From Serratia sp. PL17 (GTDB lineage: Bacteria; Pseudomonadota; Gammaproteobacteria; Enterobacterales; Enterobacteriaceae): a stretch of 64,000 bases of DNA. The notes below the pieces were generated by a model. It was not told where the DNA came from. It was given only the letters and a program-made list of their open reading frames with translations, and ran no database searches. Location of the stretch: the NCBI RefSeq assembly GCF_017832355.1, contig NZ_JAFIBY010000010.1, positions 124,001 to 188,000 on the forward strand, in the 5' to 3' direction. Every line of letters begins with the position of its first letter. Position 1 is the stretch's first letter. Shown in pieces: positions 1 through 9,600 of the stretch. The position numbers and the translations under genes were made by a program.

Positions 1-393
1 GCAGAACAGGCAATGTACCGTGAGCTGTTCGAAGAAGTGGGGCTGAGTAAAAAGGATGTGCGTATCCTGGCCTCAACCCGCAACTGGTTGCGCTATAAAT
101 TGCCAAAACGTTTGGTGCGTTGGGACACAAAGCCGGTTTGTATCGGCCAAAAGCAGAAATGGTTTCTGTTGCAGTTAATGTGCAATGACGCTGATATCAA
201 TATGCAACGCAGCAGCACGCCGGAGTTTGACGGTTGGCGCTGGGTGAGTTTTTGGTATCCGGTGCGCCAGGTGGTGTCGTTCAAACGTGACGTATACCGC
301 CGGGTGATGAAAGAATTCGCCGTGACCGTGATGCCAATGCAGGAGCAGGCAGCACAGCGGCAGATCCCCGCTTATCGCCGGAAGAGAGGTTAA
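1..393 (+). CDS. rppH: RNA pyrophosphohydrolase RppH (5'-truncated by window edge)
   Basis: Nudix hydrolase that removes pyrophosphate from the 5' triphosphate of mRNAs and so primes RNase E decay. The reading frame is already open at base 1; the visible protein begins inside the Nudix box ([15 protein letters not shown], with the RELFEEVG core) and runs to the typical C-terminus AYRRKRG. About 45 N-terminal residues are missing to the left. The rest matches remembered E. coli RppH closely ([33 protein letters not shown]). ptsP begins 12 bases after the stop, the enterobacterial rppH-ptsP arrangement. The ATG at base 13 is internal and not the start. Confidence 0.96.
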   Translation, partial: AEQAMYRELFEEVGLSKKDVRILASTRNWLRYKLPKRLVRWDTKPVCIGQKQKWFLLQLMCNDADINMQRSSTPEFDGWRWVSFWYPVRQVVSFKRDVYRRVMKEFAVTVMPMQEQAAQRQIPAYRRKRG

Positions 394-405
394 GTTAAGC
401 CGACT

Positions 406-2652
406 ATGCTCACGCGCTTGCGAGAAATTGTTGAGAAGGTGGCCGCGGCGGCCAGTCTGACAGATGCGCTGGATCTTTTGGTTAATGAAACCTGTCTGGC
501 AATGGATACGGAGGTCTGTTCCATCTATCTGGCGGACAACGACCGCCGCTGCTACTACCTGATGGCGACACGCGGGTTAAAAAAACCGCGTGGGCGTGTC
601 ATCGCGTTGGCATTTGATGAAGGTGTCGTCGGGTTGGTCGGGCGCCGTGCGGAGCCTATTAACCTGGCGGATGCGCAAAGTCACCCCAGCTTCAAATACA
701 TTCCTCAGGTGAAGGAGGATCGTTTCCGATCCTTCCTCGGCGTGCCGATCATTCATCGCCGCCAATTGCTGGGCGTGTTGGTGGTGCAGCAGCGTGAGCT
801 ACGTCAGTTTGACGAAAGCGAAGAATCCTTCATGGTGACGCTTGCCACGCAGATGGCCGGGATCCTCTCGCAGTCACAGCTTAACGCCATTTTCGGCCAA
901 TACCGACAGACGCGTATTCGCGCACTGGCAGCCTCACCGGGCGTTGCGGTGGCGGAGGGCTGGCAGGACAGCAGCCAGCCTTCACTCGATCAAGTTTATA
1001 AGGCCTCGACGCTCGATACCGCGAGCGAGCGGGAACGCCTGACTCAGGCGCTTGAAGAAGCCGGGGCGGAATTCCGTCGCTTCAGCAAGCGCTTTGCCGC
1101 CAGCTCGCAAAAAGAGAGCGCGGCGATCTTCGATCTCTACTCTCACCTGTTGAACGACGCCCGTCTTAAACGCGAATTGTTTGCCGAGATTGATGCCGGT
1201 TCTGTGGCTGAATGGGCGGTTAAACAGGTGATTGAAGTCTTTGCCGCGCAGTTCGCCAGCCTGCAAGACACCTACATGCGCGAGCGTGCAAGCGATCTGC
1301 GTGCGCTTGGCCAACGCCTTTTGTTCCACCTCGACGACACCACCCAAGGTGCGACTCAGTGGCCAGCGCGTTTTGTACTGGTGGCCGATGAGCTGACTGC
1401 CACACTGCTGGCCGAAATGCCGCAGGACAGGCTGGTCGGTGTTGTTGTGCGTGACGGTGCTGCCAACTCCCATGCGGCGATATTGGTGCGTGCGATGGGC
1501 GTGCCGACGGTGATGGGGGCAGATATTCAGCCTGCGCTGCTCAGTCAGCGGCTGTTGATTGTCGATGGTTATCGCGGTGAACTGCTGGTGGATCCTGAGC
1601 CGGTACTGGTTCAGGAATACCAACGGCTGATCAGCGAAGAACAAGAATTAAGCAAACTGGCTGAGGACGACGTTGAGCAGCCGGCCCAACTCAAAAGTGG
1701 CGAGCGTGTTCAGGTCATGCTCAATGCTGGCCTTAGCCCGGAACACGAACAATTGCTGGGTGGGCGGGTCGACGGCGTTGGCCTGTACCGTACTGAAATC
1801 CCCTTCATGTTGCAAAGCGGTTTTCCTTCTGAAGAAGAACAAGTCGCGCAGTATCAAGGCATGCTCCAGCTGTATCCGAACAAGCCAGTGACGCTGCGTA
1901 CGCTGGATATCGGTGCCGATAAGCAACTGCCGTATATGCCGATCAGCGAAGAAAACCCCTGCTTGGGCTGGCGCGGTATCCGTATCACGCTGGATCAACC
2001 GGAAATATTCTTGATTCAGGTACGGGCCATGCTCCGTGCCAATGCGGGCACGGGCAATCTGGGTATTCTGCTGCCGATGATCACCAGCCTGGAAGAGATC
2101 GACGAGGCTCGGCGTTTGATCGACCGCGCAGGGCGAGAAGTGGAAGAGGTTCTCGGGTATGAAATCCCGAAACCGAAGCTGGGCATCATGCTGGAAGTGC
2201 CGTCGATGATCTTCATGATCCCGCATCTGGCCGGGCGCGTTGAGTTTATTTCGGTGGGCACCAACGACCTGACGCAATATCTGCTGGCGGTAGATCGCAA
2301 TAATACCCGGGTAGCGTCGCTGTATGACAGCCTGCATCCTTCCATGTTGCAGGTGTTGAAGTTGATCGCCGTTCAAGCCAAGGCCGTCGGGTTACAGGTC
2401 AGCTTGTGCGGTGAATTGGCTGGCGACGCAATGGGCGCGCTGTTGCTGGTGGGCATGGGGTATCGCAATCTGAGCATGAACGGCCGCAGCGTGGCGCGCA
2501 TCAAATATCTGTTGCGACATATCGAACTATCCGACGCCGAAGTGTTGACGCAGCGGGTACTGAACGCACAAATGACCACCGAAGTACGTCATCAGGTTGC
2601 GGCGTTTATGGAGCGGCGTGGCATGGGCGGTTTGATCCGCGGCGGTAAGTAA
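406..2652 (+). CDS. ptsP: Phosphoenolpyruvate-protein phosphotransferase PtsP (EI-Ntr)
   Basis: First enzyme of the nitrogen phosphotransferase system: it autophosphorylates from PEP and passes the phosphate to NPr. The 748 residues show an N-terminal GAF domain (about 15-165) and then the enzyme I fold. The phospho-carrier histidine is H356 in DGAANSHAAIL, the E. coli position. The PEP-binding TIM barrel follows, with LRTLDIGADKQLPY, EVPSMIF and VGTNDLTQYLLAVDRNN, and C668 in LCGELAGD. Length equals the E. coli enzyme. It is probably co-transcribed with rppH and, across a 193-base gap, with lgt. It acts in the cytoplasm and links nitrogen and potassium signalling. Confidence 0.97.
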   Translation: MLTRLREIVEKVAAAASLTDALDLLVNETCLAMDTEVCSIYLADNDRRCYYLMATRGLKKPRGRVIALAFDEGVVGLVGRRAEPINLADAQSHPSFKYIPQVKEDRFRSFLGVPIIHRRQLLGVLVVQQRELRQFDESEESFMVTLATQMAGILSQSQLNAIFGQYRQTRIRALAASPGVAVAEGWQDSSQPSLDQVYKASTLDTASERERLTQALEEAGAEFRRFSKRFAASSQKESAAIFDLYSHLLNDARLKRELFAEIDAGSVAEWAVKQVIEVFAAQFASLQDTYMRERASDLRALGQRLLFHLDDTTQGATQWPARFVLVADELTATLLAEMPQDRLVGVVVRDGAANSHAAILVRAMGVPTVMGADIQPALLSQRLLIVDGYRGELLVDPEPVLVQEYQRLISEEQELSKLAEDDVEQPAQLKSGERVQVMLNAGLSPEHEQLLGGRVDGVGLYRTEIPFMLQSGFPSEEEQVAQYQGMLQLYPNKPVTLRTLDIGADKQLPYMPISEENPCLGWRGIRITLDQPEIFLIQVRAMLRANAGTGNLGILLPMITSLEEIDEARRLIDRAGREVEEVLGYEIPKPKLGIMLEVPSMIFMIPHLAGRVEFISVGTNDLTQYLLAVDRNNTRVASLYDSLHPSMLQVLKLIAVQAKAVGLQVSLCGELAGDAMGALLLVGMGYRNLSMNGRSVARIKYLLRHIELSDAEVLTQRVLNAQMTTEVRHQVAAFMERRGMGGLIRGGK

Positions 2653-2845
2653 GGTCACGGGCTGACTGATTTTTTTACAGAACTTTTCCCAGCAGGCCAG
2701 ACCGGAGGGGGTTAAGCTTATGCTATTATCCGCCTCCTCAACTGCGTTGAAAGCAACGGAAAAAGAGTGTTCCTGCTGTGTTTCACCGCGTTTGGCACCT
2801 GCCGCCCCCGGATGGGGAAGAATAATAGACATGTTGTGGTGATAG

Positions 2846-3718
2846 ATGACCAATAGCTATCTGGCGTTTCCTAAATTTGATCCGGTGATTTTCTCTATCG
2901 GCCCGGTTTCTCTGCATTGGTACGGTTTGATGTACCTGGTTGGCTTCGTTTTTGCCATGTGGCTGGCGGTGCGCCGTGCCAACAAGCCAGGCAGCGGTTG
3001 GACCAAGGATGAAGTAGAGAACCTGCTGTATGCCGGTTTCCTCGGTGTGTTCGTCGGTGGCCGCGTTGGCTATGTGCTGTTCTACAACCTGCCGCTGTTC
3101 CTGGATAACCCGCTCTATCTGTTTAAAGTCTGGGATGGCGGCATGTCGTTCCACGGCGGTTTGATGGGTGTGATCCTGGTGATGTTCTGGTTCGCTCGTC
3201 GCACCAAGCGCACCTTCTTCCAGGTTTCCGATTTTATTGCCCCGCTGATCCCATTCGGGTTGGGTGCCGGCCGCTTGGGCAACTTTATCAACGGCGAACT
3301 CTGGGGCCGTGTGACGACCGATACCCCATGGGCGATGCTGTTCCCAAGTTCGCGCAGCGAAGACGTGGCGCTTGCCGCCGCAGACCCGCAGCTGTTGCCG
3401 ATCCTGAACCAATACGGAGTGTTGCCGCGCCATCCATCTCAGCTGTATGAATTGCTGCTGGAAGGCGTGGTGCTGTTTATCATTCTGAACCTGTTTATCC
3501 GCAAACCGCGGCCAATGGGCGCCGTCTCCGGCCTGTTCCTGATTGGTTATGGTGCATTCCGTATTATTGTCGAAGCTTTCCGTCAGCCGGATGCCCAGCT
3601 CGGCCTGTTCGACGGCGTAATCAGCATGGGGCAGATCCTGTCCATTCCTATGGTGGTGGCCGGTATTATTATGATGATTTGGGCGTATCGTCGCCGCCCG
3701 CAGCAACAACTGTCGTGA
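2846..3718 (+). CDS. lgt: Prolipoprotein diacylglyceryl transferase Lgt
   Basis: Inner-membrane enzyme that moves a diacylglyceryl group from phosphatidylglycerol to the lipobox cysteine of prolipoproteins, the first step of lipoprotein maturation. The 290-residue protein is strongly hydrophobic, with about seven membrane segments, and carries the family motifs SFHGGLMGV (essential histidine) and [14 protein letters not shown], the Lgt signature with conserved Arg and Asn. Length agrees with E. coli (291). The stop is followed 7 bases later by the thyA start, with the thyA Shine-Dalgarno GAGG overlapping the lgt stop, which suggests translational coupling. Lipoproteins in this window (MltA, YgdI) would be substrates. 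Confidence 0.98.
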   Translation: MTNSYLAFPKFDPVIFSIGPVSLHWYGLMYLVGFVFAMWLAVRRANKPGSGWTKDEVENLLYAGFLGVFVGGRVGYVLFYNLPLFLDNPLYLFKVWDGGMSFHGGLMGVILVMFWFARRTKRTFFQVSDFIAPLIPFGLGAGRLGNFINGELWGRVTTDTPWAMLFPSSRSEDVALAAADPQLLPILNQYGVLPRHPSQLYELLLEGVVLFIILNLFIRKPRPMGAVSGLFLIGYGAFRIIVEAFRQPDAQLGLFDGVISMGQILSIPMVVAGIIMMIWAYRRRPQQQLS

Positions 3719-3725
3719 GGAACAA

Positions 3726-4520
3726 ATGAAACAGTATCTGGATTTGATGAACAAAGTGCTCGCCGAGGGCACCCCTAAAGCCGACCGTACCGGCACTGGC
3801 ACGTTGTCGATTTTCGGCCACCAGATGCGTTTCAATTTGCAGGAAGGGTTTCCCCTGGTTACCACCAAAAAATGTCACCTGCGTTCAATTATTCATGAAC
3901 TGCTGTGGTTCCTGAACGGTGACACCAACGTGGCTTACTTACGGGAAAACAACGTCAGCATTTGGGATGAATGGGCTGACGAAAACGGCGATCTTGGCCC
4001 GGTGTACGGCAAGCAATGGCGAGCCTGGGGGGCAGCGGACGGTCGTCAGATCGACCAATTGACCACCGTGCTGAACCAATTGAAACAGGATCCAGATTCG
4101 CGCCGTATCATCGTTTCTGCCTGGAACGTGGGTGAGCTGGATCAGATGGCATTGGCACCGTGCCACGCGTTCTTCCAGTTCTATGTGGCAGACGGGAAAT
4201 TGTCTTGCCAGCTGTATCAGCGTTCTTGTGATGTGTTCCTGGGCCTGCCGTTCAACATTGCCAGCTATGCGTTGCTGGTGCATATGATGGCGCAGCAATG
4301 CGATCTGGAAGTGGGTGATTTCGTCTGGACAGGTGGCGACACGCATCTGTACAGCAACCATATGGAACAAACCCAGCTTCAGTTGACCCGCGAACCGCGT
4401 GCATTGCCAAAACTTCTGATCAAACGCAAACCGGCATCGCTGTTCGATTACCGTTTCGACGATTTTGAAATCGAAGGTTACGATCCGCACCCTGCCATCA
4501 AGGCACCGGTTGCCATTTGA
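3726..4520 (+). CDS. thyA: Thymidylate synthase ThyA
   Basis: Methylates dUMP to dTMP with 5,10-methylenetetrahydrofolate. The protein is 264 residues, identical in length to the E. coli enzyme. Visible motifs are [17 protein letters not shown] near the N-terminus, the catalytic cysteine C146 in [12 protein letters not shown], and the dUMP-binding stretch [21 protein letters not shown]. The GAGG ribosome site overlaps the lgt stop. The gene ends 22 bases before a strong intrinsic terminator, so the rppH-ptsP-lgt-thyA transcript most likely ends here. Confidence 0.99.
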   Translation: MKQYLDLMNKVLAEGTPKADRTGTGTLSIFGHQMRFNLQEGFPLVTTKKCHLRSIIHELLWFLNGDTNVAYLRENNVSIWDEWADENGDLGPVYGKQWRAWGAADGRQIDQLTTVLNQLKQDPDSRRIIVSAWNVGELDQMALAPCHAFFQFYVADGKLSCQLYQRSCDVFLGLPFNIASYALLVHMMAQQCDLEVGDFVWTGGDTHLYSNHMEQTQLQLTREPRALPKLLIKRKPASLFDYRFDDFEIEGYDPHPAIKAPVAI

Positions 4521-4542
4521 TTTCCTTGCCATAAATTATTGC

Positions 4543-4574
4543 TAAGGGCGCACGGGTTGCGCCCTTACTTTTTT
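4543..4574 (+). terminator. Intrinsic terminator after thyA
   Basis: A perfect 10-bp stem (TAAGGGCGCA at 4543-4552 with TGCGCCCTTA at 4558-4567) encloses a 5-base loop and is followed by one C and six T at 4569-4574. Confidence 0.93.
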
Positions 4575-4634
4575 CTGCCTCTGCCTCTGCCTCTGCCTCT
4601 GCCTCTGCCTCTGCCTCTGCCTCTGCCTCTGCCT
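4575..4634. repeat. Tandem hexanucleotide repeat, 10 exact copies of CTGCCT
   Basis: Ten uninterrupted identical copies of a 6-bp unit (60 bp) begin directly after the T-run of the thyA terminator. A degenerate continuation (CGTTTACCTCTGCG) follows. An open frame at 4539-4772 would read the repeat as ten Leu-Pro pairs, but it has no recognisable domain and starts inside the terminator. I do not call it a gene. Slipped-strand copy-number change is to be expected for such a tract. Confidence 0.97.
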
Positions 4635-4764
4635 CGTTTACCTCTGCGTTCTGCTTCGCATTTTTTTAGGCTTTTCCACTCGTTACATCAAAAGGTTGCG
4701 TGGCGTAATTCATGTCGGCTAACGGGCGCTTTATCCCGCGGCATACTGGCTTACACTGGCCGCT

Positions 4765-5271
4765 ATGAATGATGAGACGACGTTTAACTTTACAGGCCAA
4801 CGTGGCATGACACTCATTGAACTGTTGGTGGTTATGACCCTGGCCGGTGTGCTAACCGGCGCAGGGATCAGCCATTGGCGTGATTACCAGCAGTCTTTGC
4901 GGTTGGAGCATACCGCCCAACAGTTGCTGGCCTTTCTCACACGGATGCAAGCGGACGCTAACTGGCGCAATCGCACGGTATTGCTGGGTTTTAAAACCGG
5001 CACCCCCTGGTGCATCAGCAACGGGCAAGCCCCTGCGGATTGCAATGCGCTCGGCGATGACGTGTTCACCCCGCACTACACGGATGTGCAACTGGCGGGT
5101 TATACCCAAAAAGAGATGGGCTTCTATGGCCTGCGTAACAATGCACAAGCCGGGCATATTGTACTGAGCAATGGGGCTGGTAGCCTTCGACTCGTGTTGT
5201 CCGGCAAGGGGCGGCTCCGGCTATGCAGTGAAGGCCAAAGCATACGGGGGATTCCATTATGTCAGTCTTAG
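4765..5271 (+). CDS. ppdA: Prepilin-peptidase-dependent protein, PpdA-like pseudopilin
   Basis: A 168-residue type II/IV pseudopilin-like protein. The prepilin peptidase site is G14|M15 in QRGMTLIELL, with the conserved Glu at +5, followed by a hydrophobic helix (about residues 15-38) that normally anchors the subunit and packs the pilus core. The rest is a small periplasmic domain of GspH/FimT type with cysteines near the end. It is first in the overlapping set ppdA-ppdB-ygdB-ppdC just before recC, the E. coli order. The symbol comes from position and N-terminal class. Role: presumed minor pilin; the substrate or pilus served is not shown here. Confidence 0.87.
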   Translation: MNDETTFNFTGQRGMTLIELLVVMTLAGVLTGAGISHWRDYQQSLRLEHTAQQLLAFLTRMQADANWRNRTVLLGFKTGTPWCISNGQAPADCNALGDDVFTPHYTDVQLAGYTQKEMGFYGLRNNAQAGHIVLSNGAGSLRLVLSGKGRLRLCSEGQSIRGIPLCQS

Positions 5272-5837
5272 AGCGTGGTTTTACTTTGCCGGAGGTGATG
5301 CTGGCACTCACATTCGGCAGCCTGATTGCGCTTGCTGCCGCTAAGACCTACCCGGTGCTGCGTCAGCACAGTGTTGATGTCGGCCGCTATTATCGGTTGG
5401 AGTCGGTGCTGCGGCAGTTGGCTTTTGGTATAGAGAAAGATCTACGCCGTGCCGGTTTCTGTGCGGGTCAGTGCCGCGGAAAGCCTCTGCTGATTAGCCA
5501 TGCCAGCGGTGAGGCGGCGGGCAGCTGCGTGATTGTGGCCTACGACGTCTCTCGCAACGGTCAGTGGGCAGACACCGGCACTGATGCTGATTACTTTGGT
5601 TATCGTCTTCGACAGGGCATGCTGGAAGGGCAGCGTGGTGTGAGGCACTGCAGTGGCACGGGGTGGGAACGCCTACTCGATAGCGACGAAGTGCGCATTG
5701 AAACTTTTAACGTCAAAGCCAACGCGGGGGATGGGGGCAAAACCTGGGTTTCGCTGGCATTGACCGGTCGCTCGAAAGCCAATAGCGGTATACGGCGCAG
5801 TTTGCATTGGGCAGTTAATATGGCCTCGCTGCCATGA
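5259..5837 (+). CDS. ppdB: Prepilin-peptidase-dependent protein, PpdB-like pseudopilin
   Basis: A 192-residue minor pseudopilin. The N-terminus MSVLERGFTLPEVML has the GspO/PilD processing site G7|F8 with Glu at +5, then a hydrophobic helix to about residue 30. The C-terminal part resembles GspJ/PilW-type minor pilins: several cysteines and a long soluble domain. The start overlaps the last 13 bases of ppdA in another frame, implying coupled translation. It is positioned as ppdB of the E. coli ppdAB-ygdB-ppdC-recC cluster. Confidence 0.86.
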   Translation: MSVLERGFTLPEVMLALTFGSLIALAAAKTYPVLRQHSVDVGRYYRLESVLRQLAFGIEKDLRRAGFCAGQCRGKPLLISHASGEAAGSCVIVAYDVSRNGQWADTGTDADYFGYRLRQGMLEGQRGVRHCSGTGWERLLDSDEVRIETFNVKANAGDGGKTWVSLALTGRSKANSGIRRSLHWAVNMASLP

Positions 5838-6280
5838 ATGCGTGCAAGCAACGAGGGGGCAGTACCCTGGCGGCGGTGATGATGCTGTTGGTGATGGGGC
5901 TGATGTTACTGAATGCTCAGCATCGCCAACTGGATAGTGCCTTACTGGTGGCGGCCGACGAGCAGCGCTACTTACAGGCTTATAACCAGGCTATTTCGGC
6001 ACTCAGTTGGGGTGTGGCACAATCCTGGCCGCGCAACCGCCTTGTCACTAATGGGTGGTGGTGCCAGAAAACCGCTGCATTGCGTGCCTGCGCAAAATTG
6101 TCCGCTCAGACGGGTATTGTGCTGGTGCGAGGTGAAGCCGACATGAATCATGGAGAGCCGCTGCGGATATATCAACGGACGAAGCCTGACGGGGCGGAAA
6201 GTTCGATCGTGCTGGTTGCAGAGGCGGGGGGCTGGCTGGATTTTTGCCCGGAAAAAAGACAGGTGGACTGTGCGGAGTAA
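5834..6280 (+). CDS. ygdB: YgdB-like DUF2509 protein (probable K-type minor pseudopilin)
   Basis: A 148-residue protein that begins in an ATGA overlap with the ppdB stop. Its N-terminus (QRGGSTLAAVMMLLVMGLML) looks like a class III signal with cleavage after G9, but the residue at +5 is Ala rather than Glu. This is a known trait of GspK/PilX-type tip subunits (inference by analogy). One transmembrane helix is visible (about 10-30) and no other recognised domain. Co-location with three pseudopilins supports a role in the same filament tip complex. The E. coli homologue is uncharacterised. Confidence 0.82.
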   Translation: MNACKQRGGSTLAAVMMLLVMGLMLLNAQHRQLDSALLVAADEQRYLQAYNQAISALSWGVAQSWPRNRLVTNGWWCQKTAALRACAKLSAQTGIVLVRGEADMNHGEPLRIYQRTKPDGAESSIVLVAEAGGWLDFCPEKRQVDCAE

Positions 6281-6611
6281 GCAGCAAGGTTTCAGTCTGC
6301 CAGAGGTGATGATTGCTGCGTTGCTGTTCGCGGTGTCGCTACTGGGATTGTTACAGTATCATCAGGTGCTGTTGCAGTCGTTCCAGCGTCAGTGGCAGTA
6401 TCGGCAAGCTTGGTCGTTAGCGCACCAGCAATTAGACGTTTTCGCCGCAACTGGGCGTGTGGATGCCGGACTGCCGCTACCTGCGCCGGGGTGGCTGCTT
6501 GATACTGAGCTGAGCACTCCGCAGGCGTTCTGCCAAAGGCTGACGGTAAAAATACAAACGCCCCAACGACAGTGGGCGAAACTCAGCCGTTGGTACTGCA
6601 AACGCCAGTAA
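6270..6611 (+). CDS. ppdC: Prepilin-peptidase-dependent protein, PpdC-like pseudopilin
   Basis: I place the start at the GTG at 6270, which gives 113 residues beginning VRSKQQGFSLPEVM with cleavage site G7|F8 and Glu at +5. A Shine-Dalgarno-like AGGTGG lies just upstream. The longer frame from 6150 would put 40 unrelated residues before the signal and is rejected. The protein is GspI/PilV-like: a hydrophobic helix (about 8-30) and a short soluble domain ending in a cysteine-containing tail. It overlaps the ygdB stop by 11 bases and is last of the pseudopilin set, 33 bases before recC. Confidence 0.83.
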   Translation: MRSKQQGFSLPEVMIAALLFAVSLLGLLQYHQVLLQSFQRQWQYRQAWSLAHQQLDVFAATGRVDAGLPLPAPGWLLDTELSTPQAFCQRLTVKIQTPQRQWAKLSRWYCKRQ

Positions 6612-6644
6612 TCCGGCAGTCATTTTGTTTTAAGGGAGCTCCCA

Positions 6645-9600
6645 ATGTTTAGGGTTTATCATTCCAATCAGTTGGATTTGCTGAAAACGTTGACCAGCGC
6701 GTTGATAGCCAGAGAGCCATTGGCCGATCCTTTTCAACAGGAAGTGGTATTGGTGCAGAGCCCCGGTATGGCGCAGTGGCTACAGATGCAACTGGCCGAA
6801 CAGTTTGGCATCGCCGCCAATATCGCTTTCCCACTGCCTGCAACCTTCATCTGGGAGATGTTTACGCGAGTTTTGCCGGGTATTCCGAAAGAGAGTGCCT
6901 TTAGCAAAGACGCCATGACCTGGAAGCTGATGTGGCTGCTGCCCGATCTGCTCACCCAACCTGAATTTGCCCCGTTGCAGCATTACCTCACCGACGACGG
7001 CGACAAACGTAAAATTCACCAGCTTGCTGGCCGGGTGGCAGACCTGTTCGACCAATATTTGGTGTACCGCCCGCAATGGCTGGAAAGTTGGCAGAAAGGC
7101 GAACGCATAGACGGACTGGCGGAAGCACAGCAATGGCAGGCTCCGCTGTGGGCGCGGCTGGTCGAATACACTCAGGCGTTGGGGCAACCGGAATGGCACC
7201 GTGCCAATTTATACCGTCGCTTTATCAAGGCACTGGAAAGTGCGGATCAGCCGCCGGTAGGATTGCCGCCACGGGTATTTATCTGCGGTATTTCCGCATT
7301 ACCGCCGGTATACCTGGAAGCGCTGCAGGCATTGGGAAAGCACATTGATATTCACCTGATGTTCACCAATCCGTGCCGTTACTATTGGGGCGATATCCAG
7401 AGCCCGTCATTCTTGGCGAAGTTACAGAGCCGTAAACGGCAGCACTATCGCGATAAAACGGAATATGCATTGTTCAGGGATCCGGATAATGCCGCTTCGC
7501 TGTTCAATGAAGAGGGTGAACAAGACTTGCCGAACCCGTTACTGGCCTCATGGGGCAAGCTGGGGCGGGATCATCACTTTTTACTTTCGCAGATTGAATC
7601 CTCACAAGAGGTTTTTGCTTTCGTTGATGTCCCTGCGGACAATCTGCTGCATGCCATTCAACACGATATGCTGGAGTTGAAGAACAGCGCAGTGATCGGC
7701 ACCACACCGGAAACGTTGGAAAGTAGCGCCACTAAACGCCAGCTTGATCCCGACGATCGCTCCATTAGTCTGCATGCCTGCCACAGCCCACAACGAGAAG
7801 TTGAAATATTGCACGACCAGTTGTTGAGTATGCTGGCGGACGATCCCGCGCTGACGCCTCGCGATATCATTGTGATGGTGGCGGATATCGACAGCTACAC
7901 GCCTTATATTCAGGCGGTGTTCGGCAACGCCTCACCTGAACGTTATTTGCCGTTTGCCATTTCTGACCGAAAGGCCAGCCAGGCGCATCCTGCGTTGCAG
8001 GCGTTTATTTCGCTGTTGGATCTACCCCAGAGTCGCTTTACGTCAGAACAGGTTTTAGCTCTGTTGGAAGTTCCGGCGCTGGCTGCGCGTTTCTCCATTC
8101 GTGAGGAAGGGCTGCGCCTGCTGCGCCACTGGGTCGGCGAGTCTGGCGTGCGCTGGGGCCTGGATGACGACAACGTACGCGAGTTGGACTTGCCCGCGAC
8201 CGGTCAGCACACCTGGCAATTCGGGATTACCCGTATGCTGCTGGGTTACGCCATGGACAGCAACGCCGGTGATTGGCAGGGCGTATTACCTTACGACGAA
8301 TCGAGCGGGTTAGTTGCTGAACTGGCTGGCCAACTGGCGGAACTGCTGGCTGCATTGAGCCGCTGGCGGCAACGATTGGGGCAGGCACGCTCCCTGACCG
8401 AATGGCAACCGCTGTGTCGACAACTGCTTGAGACCTTCTTCGAGCAGGATGACGAAACCGAAGTGGTGTTGGCACTGATAGAGCGGGAGTGGAACAAAGT
8501 GTTCGAGTTCGGGTTGGCGGCGCGCTATCCCGATGACGTGCCGCTGTCTATATTGCGTGACGAGTTGGCTGCGCGTCTTGATCAAGAACGCATCAGTCAA
8601 CGCTTCCTCGCCGGGCAAATCAATTTTTGCACCCTGATGCCGATGCGTTCCATTCCGTTCGACGTGGTTTGCCTGCTGGGCATGAACGACGGGGTTTACC
8701 CGCGCACTCTGCCACCGCTGGGTTTTGACTTGATGGCGCAACAGATGAAGCGTGGCGACCGTAGTCGCCGTGATGATGACCGTTATCTTTTCCTGGAAGC
8801 GATTCTGTCGGCACAGAAACGGCTCTATATCAGCTTTATTGGCCGTTCTATCCAGGATAACAGCGAGCGTTACCCCTCGGTATTGGTGACTGAATTGTTA
8901 GAGTACCTGGAGCAAAGCTATTGCTTGCCGGGCGATGAAAAGCTGGACGCCGATGGCAGCGCTCGGCGCGTGGGTCAACATTTGCTCAACTGGCATTCAC
9001 GCATGCCGTTTGCCGCAGAGAACTTTCTGCCCGGCAGCGAAGATCAAAGCTATGCGGCAGAGTGGTTACCTGCCGCCGATAGGCGCGGTGCGGCACATCC
9101 GCCGTTTAATCAGCCGTTATTGCCAGAGCCGCAAACGCAGATCTCGTTGGATGATTTGCTGCGGTTCTACCGTCACCCTGTCCGTGCGTTCTTCCAACTG
9201 AGGTTGGGCGTCAGTTTCATTCTGGAAGAAACCGAATTACCGGATGAAGAACCCTTTACCCTGGATAACCTCAGCCGCTATCAGTTCAACAGCCAATTGC
9301 TGAACACCTTGATTGATGGCGAGGATGCTACGCGCCTGTTTCAGCGGGTACGCGCCGCTGGCGGTTTGCCTTTTGGCCCCTTCGGCGAAATTTATTGGCA
9401 GAAGCAGCAGGAAGAGATGACCGAACTTGCCGAACAGGTGCGTGCTGAACGACGAGAGGGACATAGCCTGGAACTGGATATCGATATTGCCGGGGTGAAT
9501 ATCAGTGGGTGGTTGCATCAGGTTCAAGACGATGGGCTGCTGCGCTGGCGACCGTCAACGTTGTCGGCGGTTGATGGGATATTGTTGTGGCTGGAACATC

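Noticed and set aside
2783-3868. Long minus-strand frame (361 codons) across lgt and thyA
   Set aside because: It is a shadow frame of lgt and the start of thyA; composition is His/Gln-rich, as expected from the reverse of GC-rich coding DNA.
4539-4772. 77-codon frame with ten Leu-Pro repeats after thyA
   Set aside because: It begins inside the thyA terminator stem, has no ribosome site, and its repeat is explained by the hexanucleotide tract.
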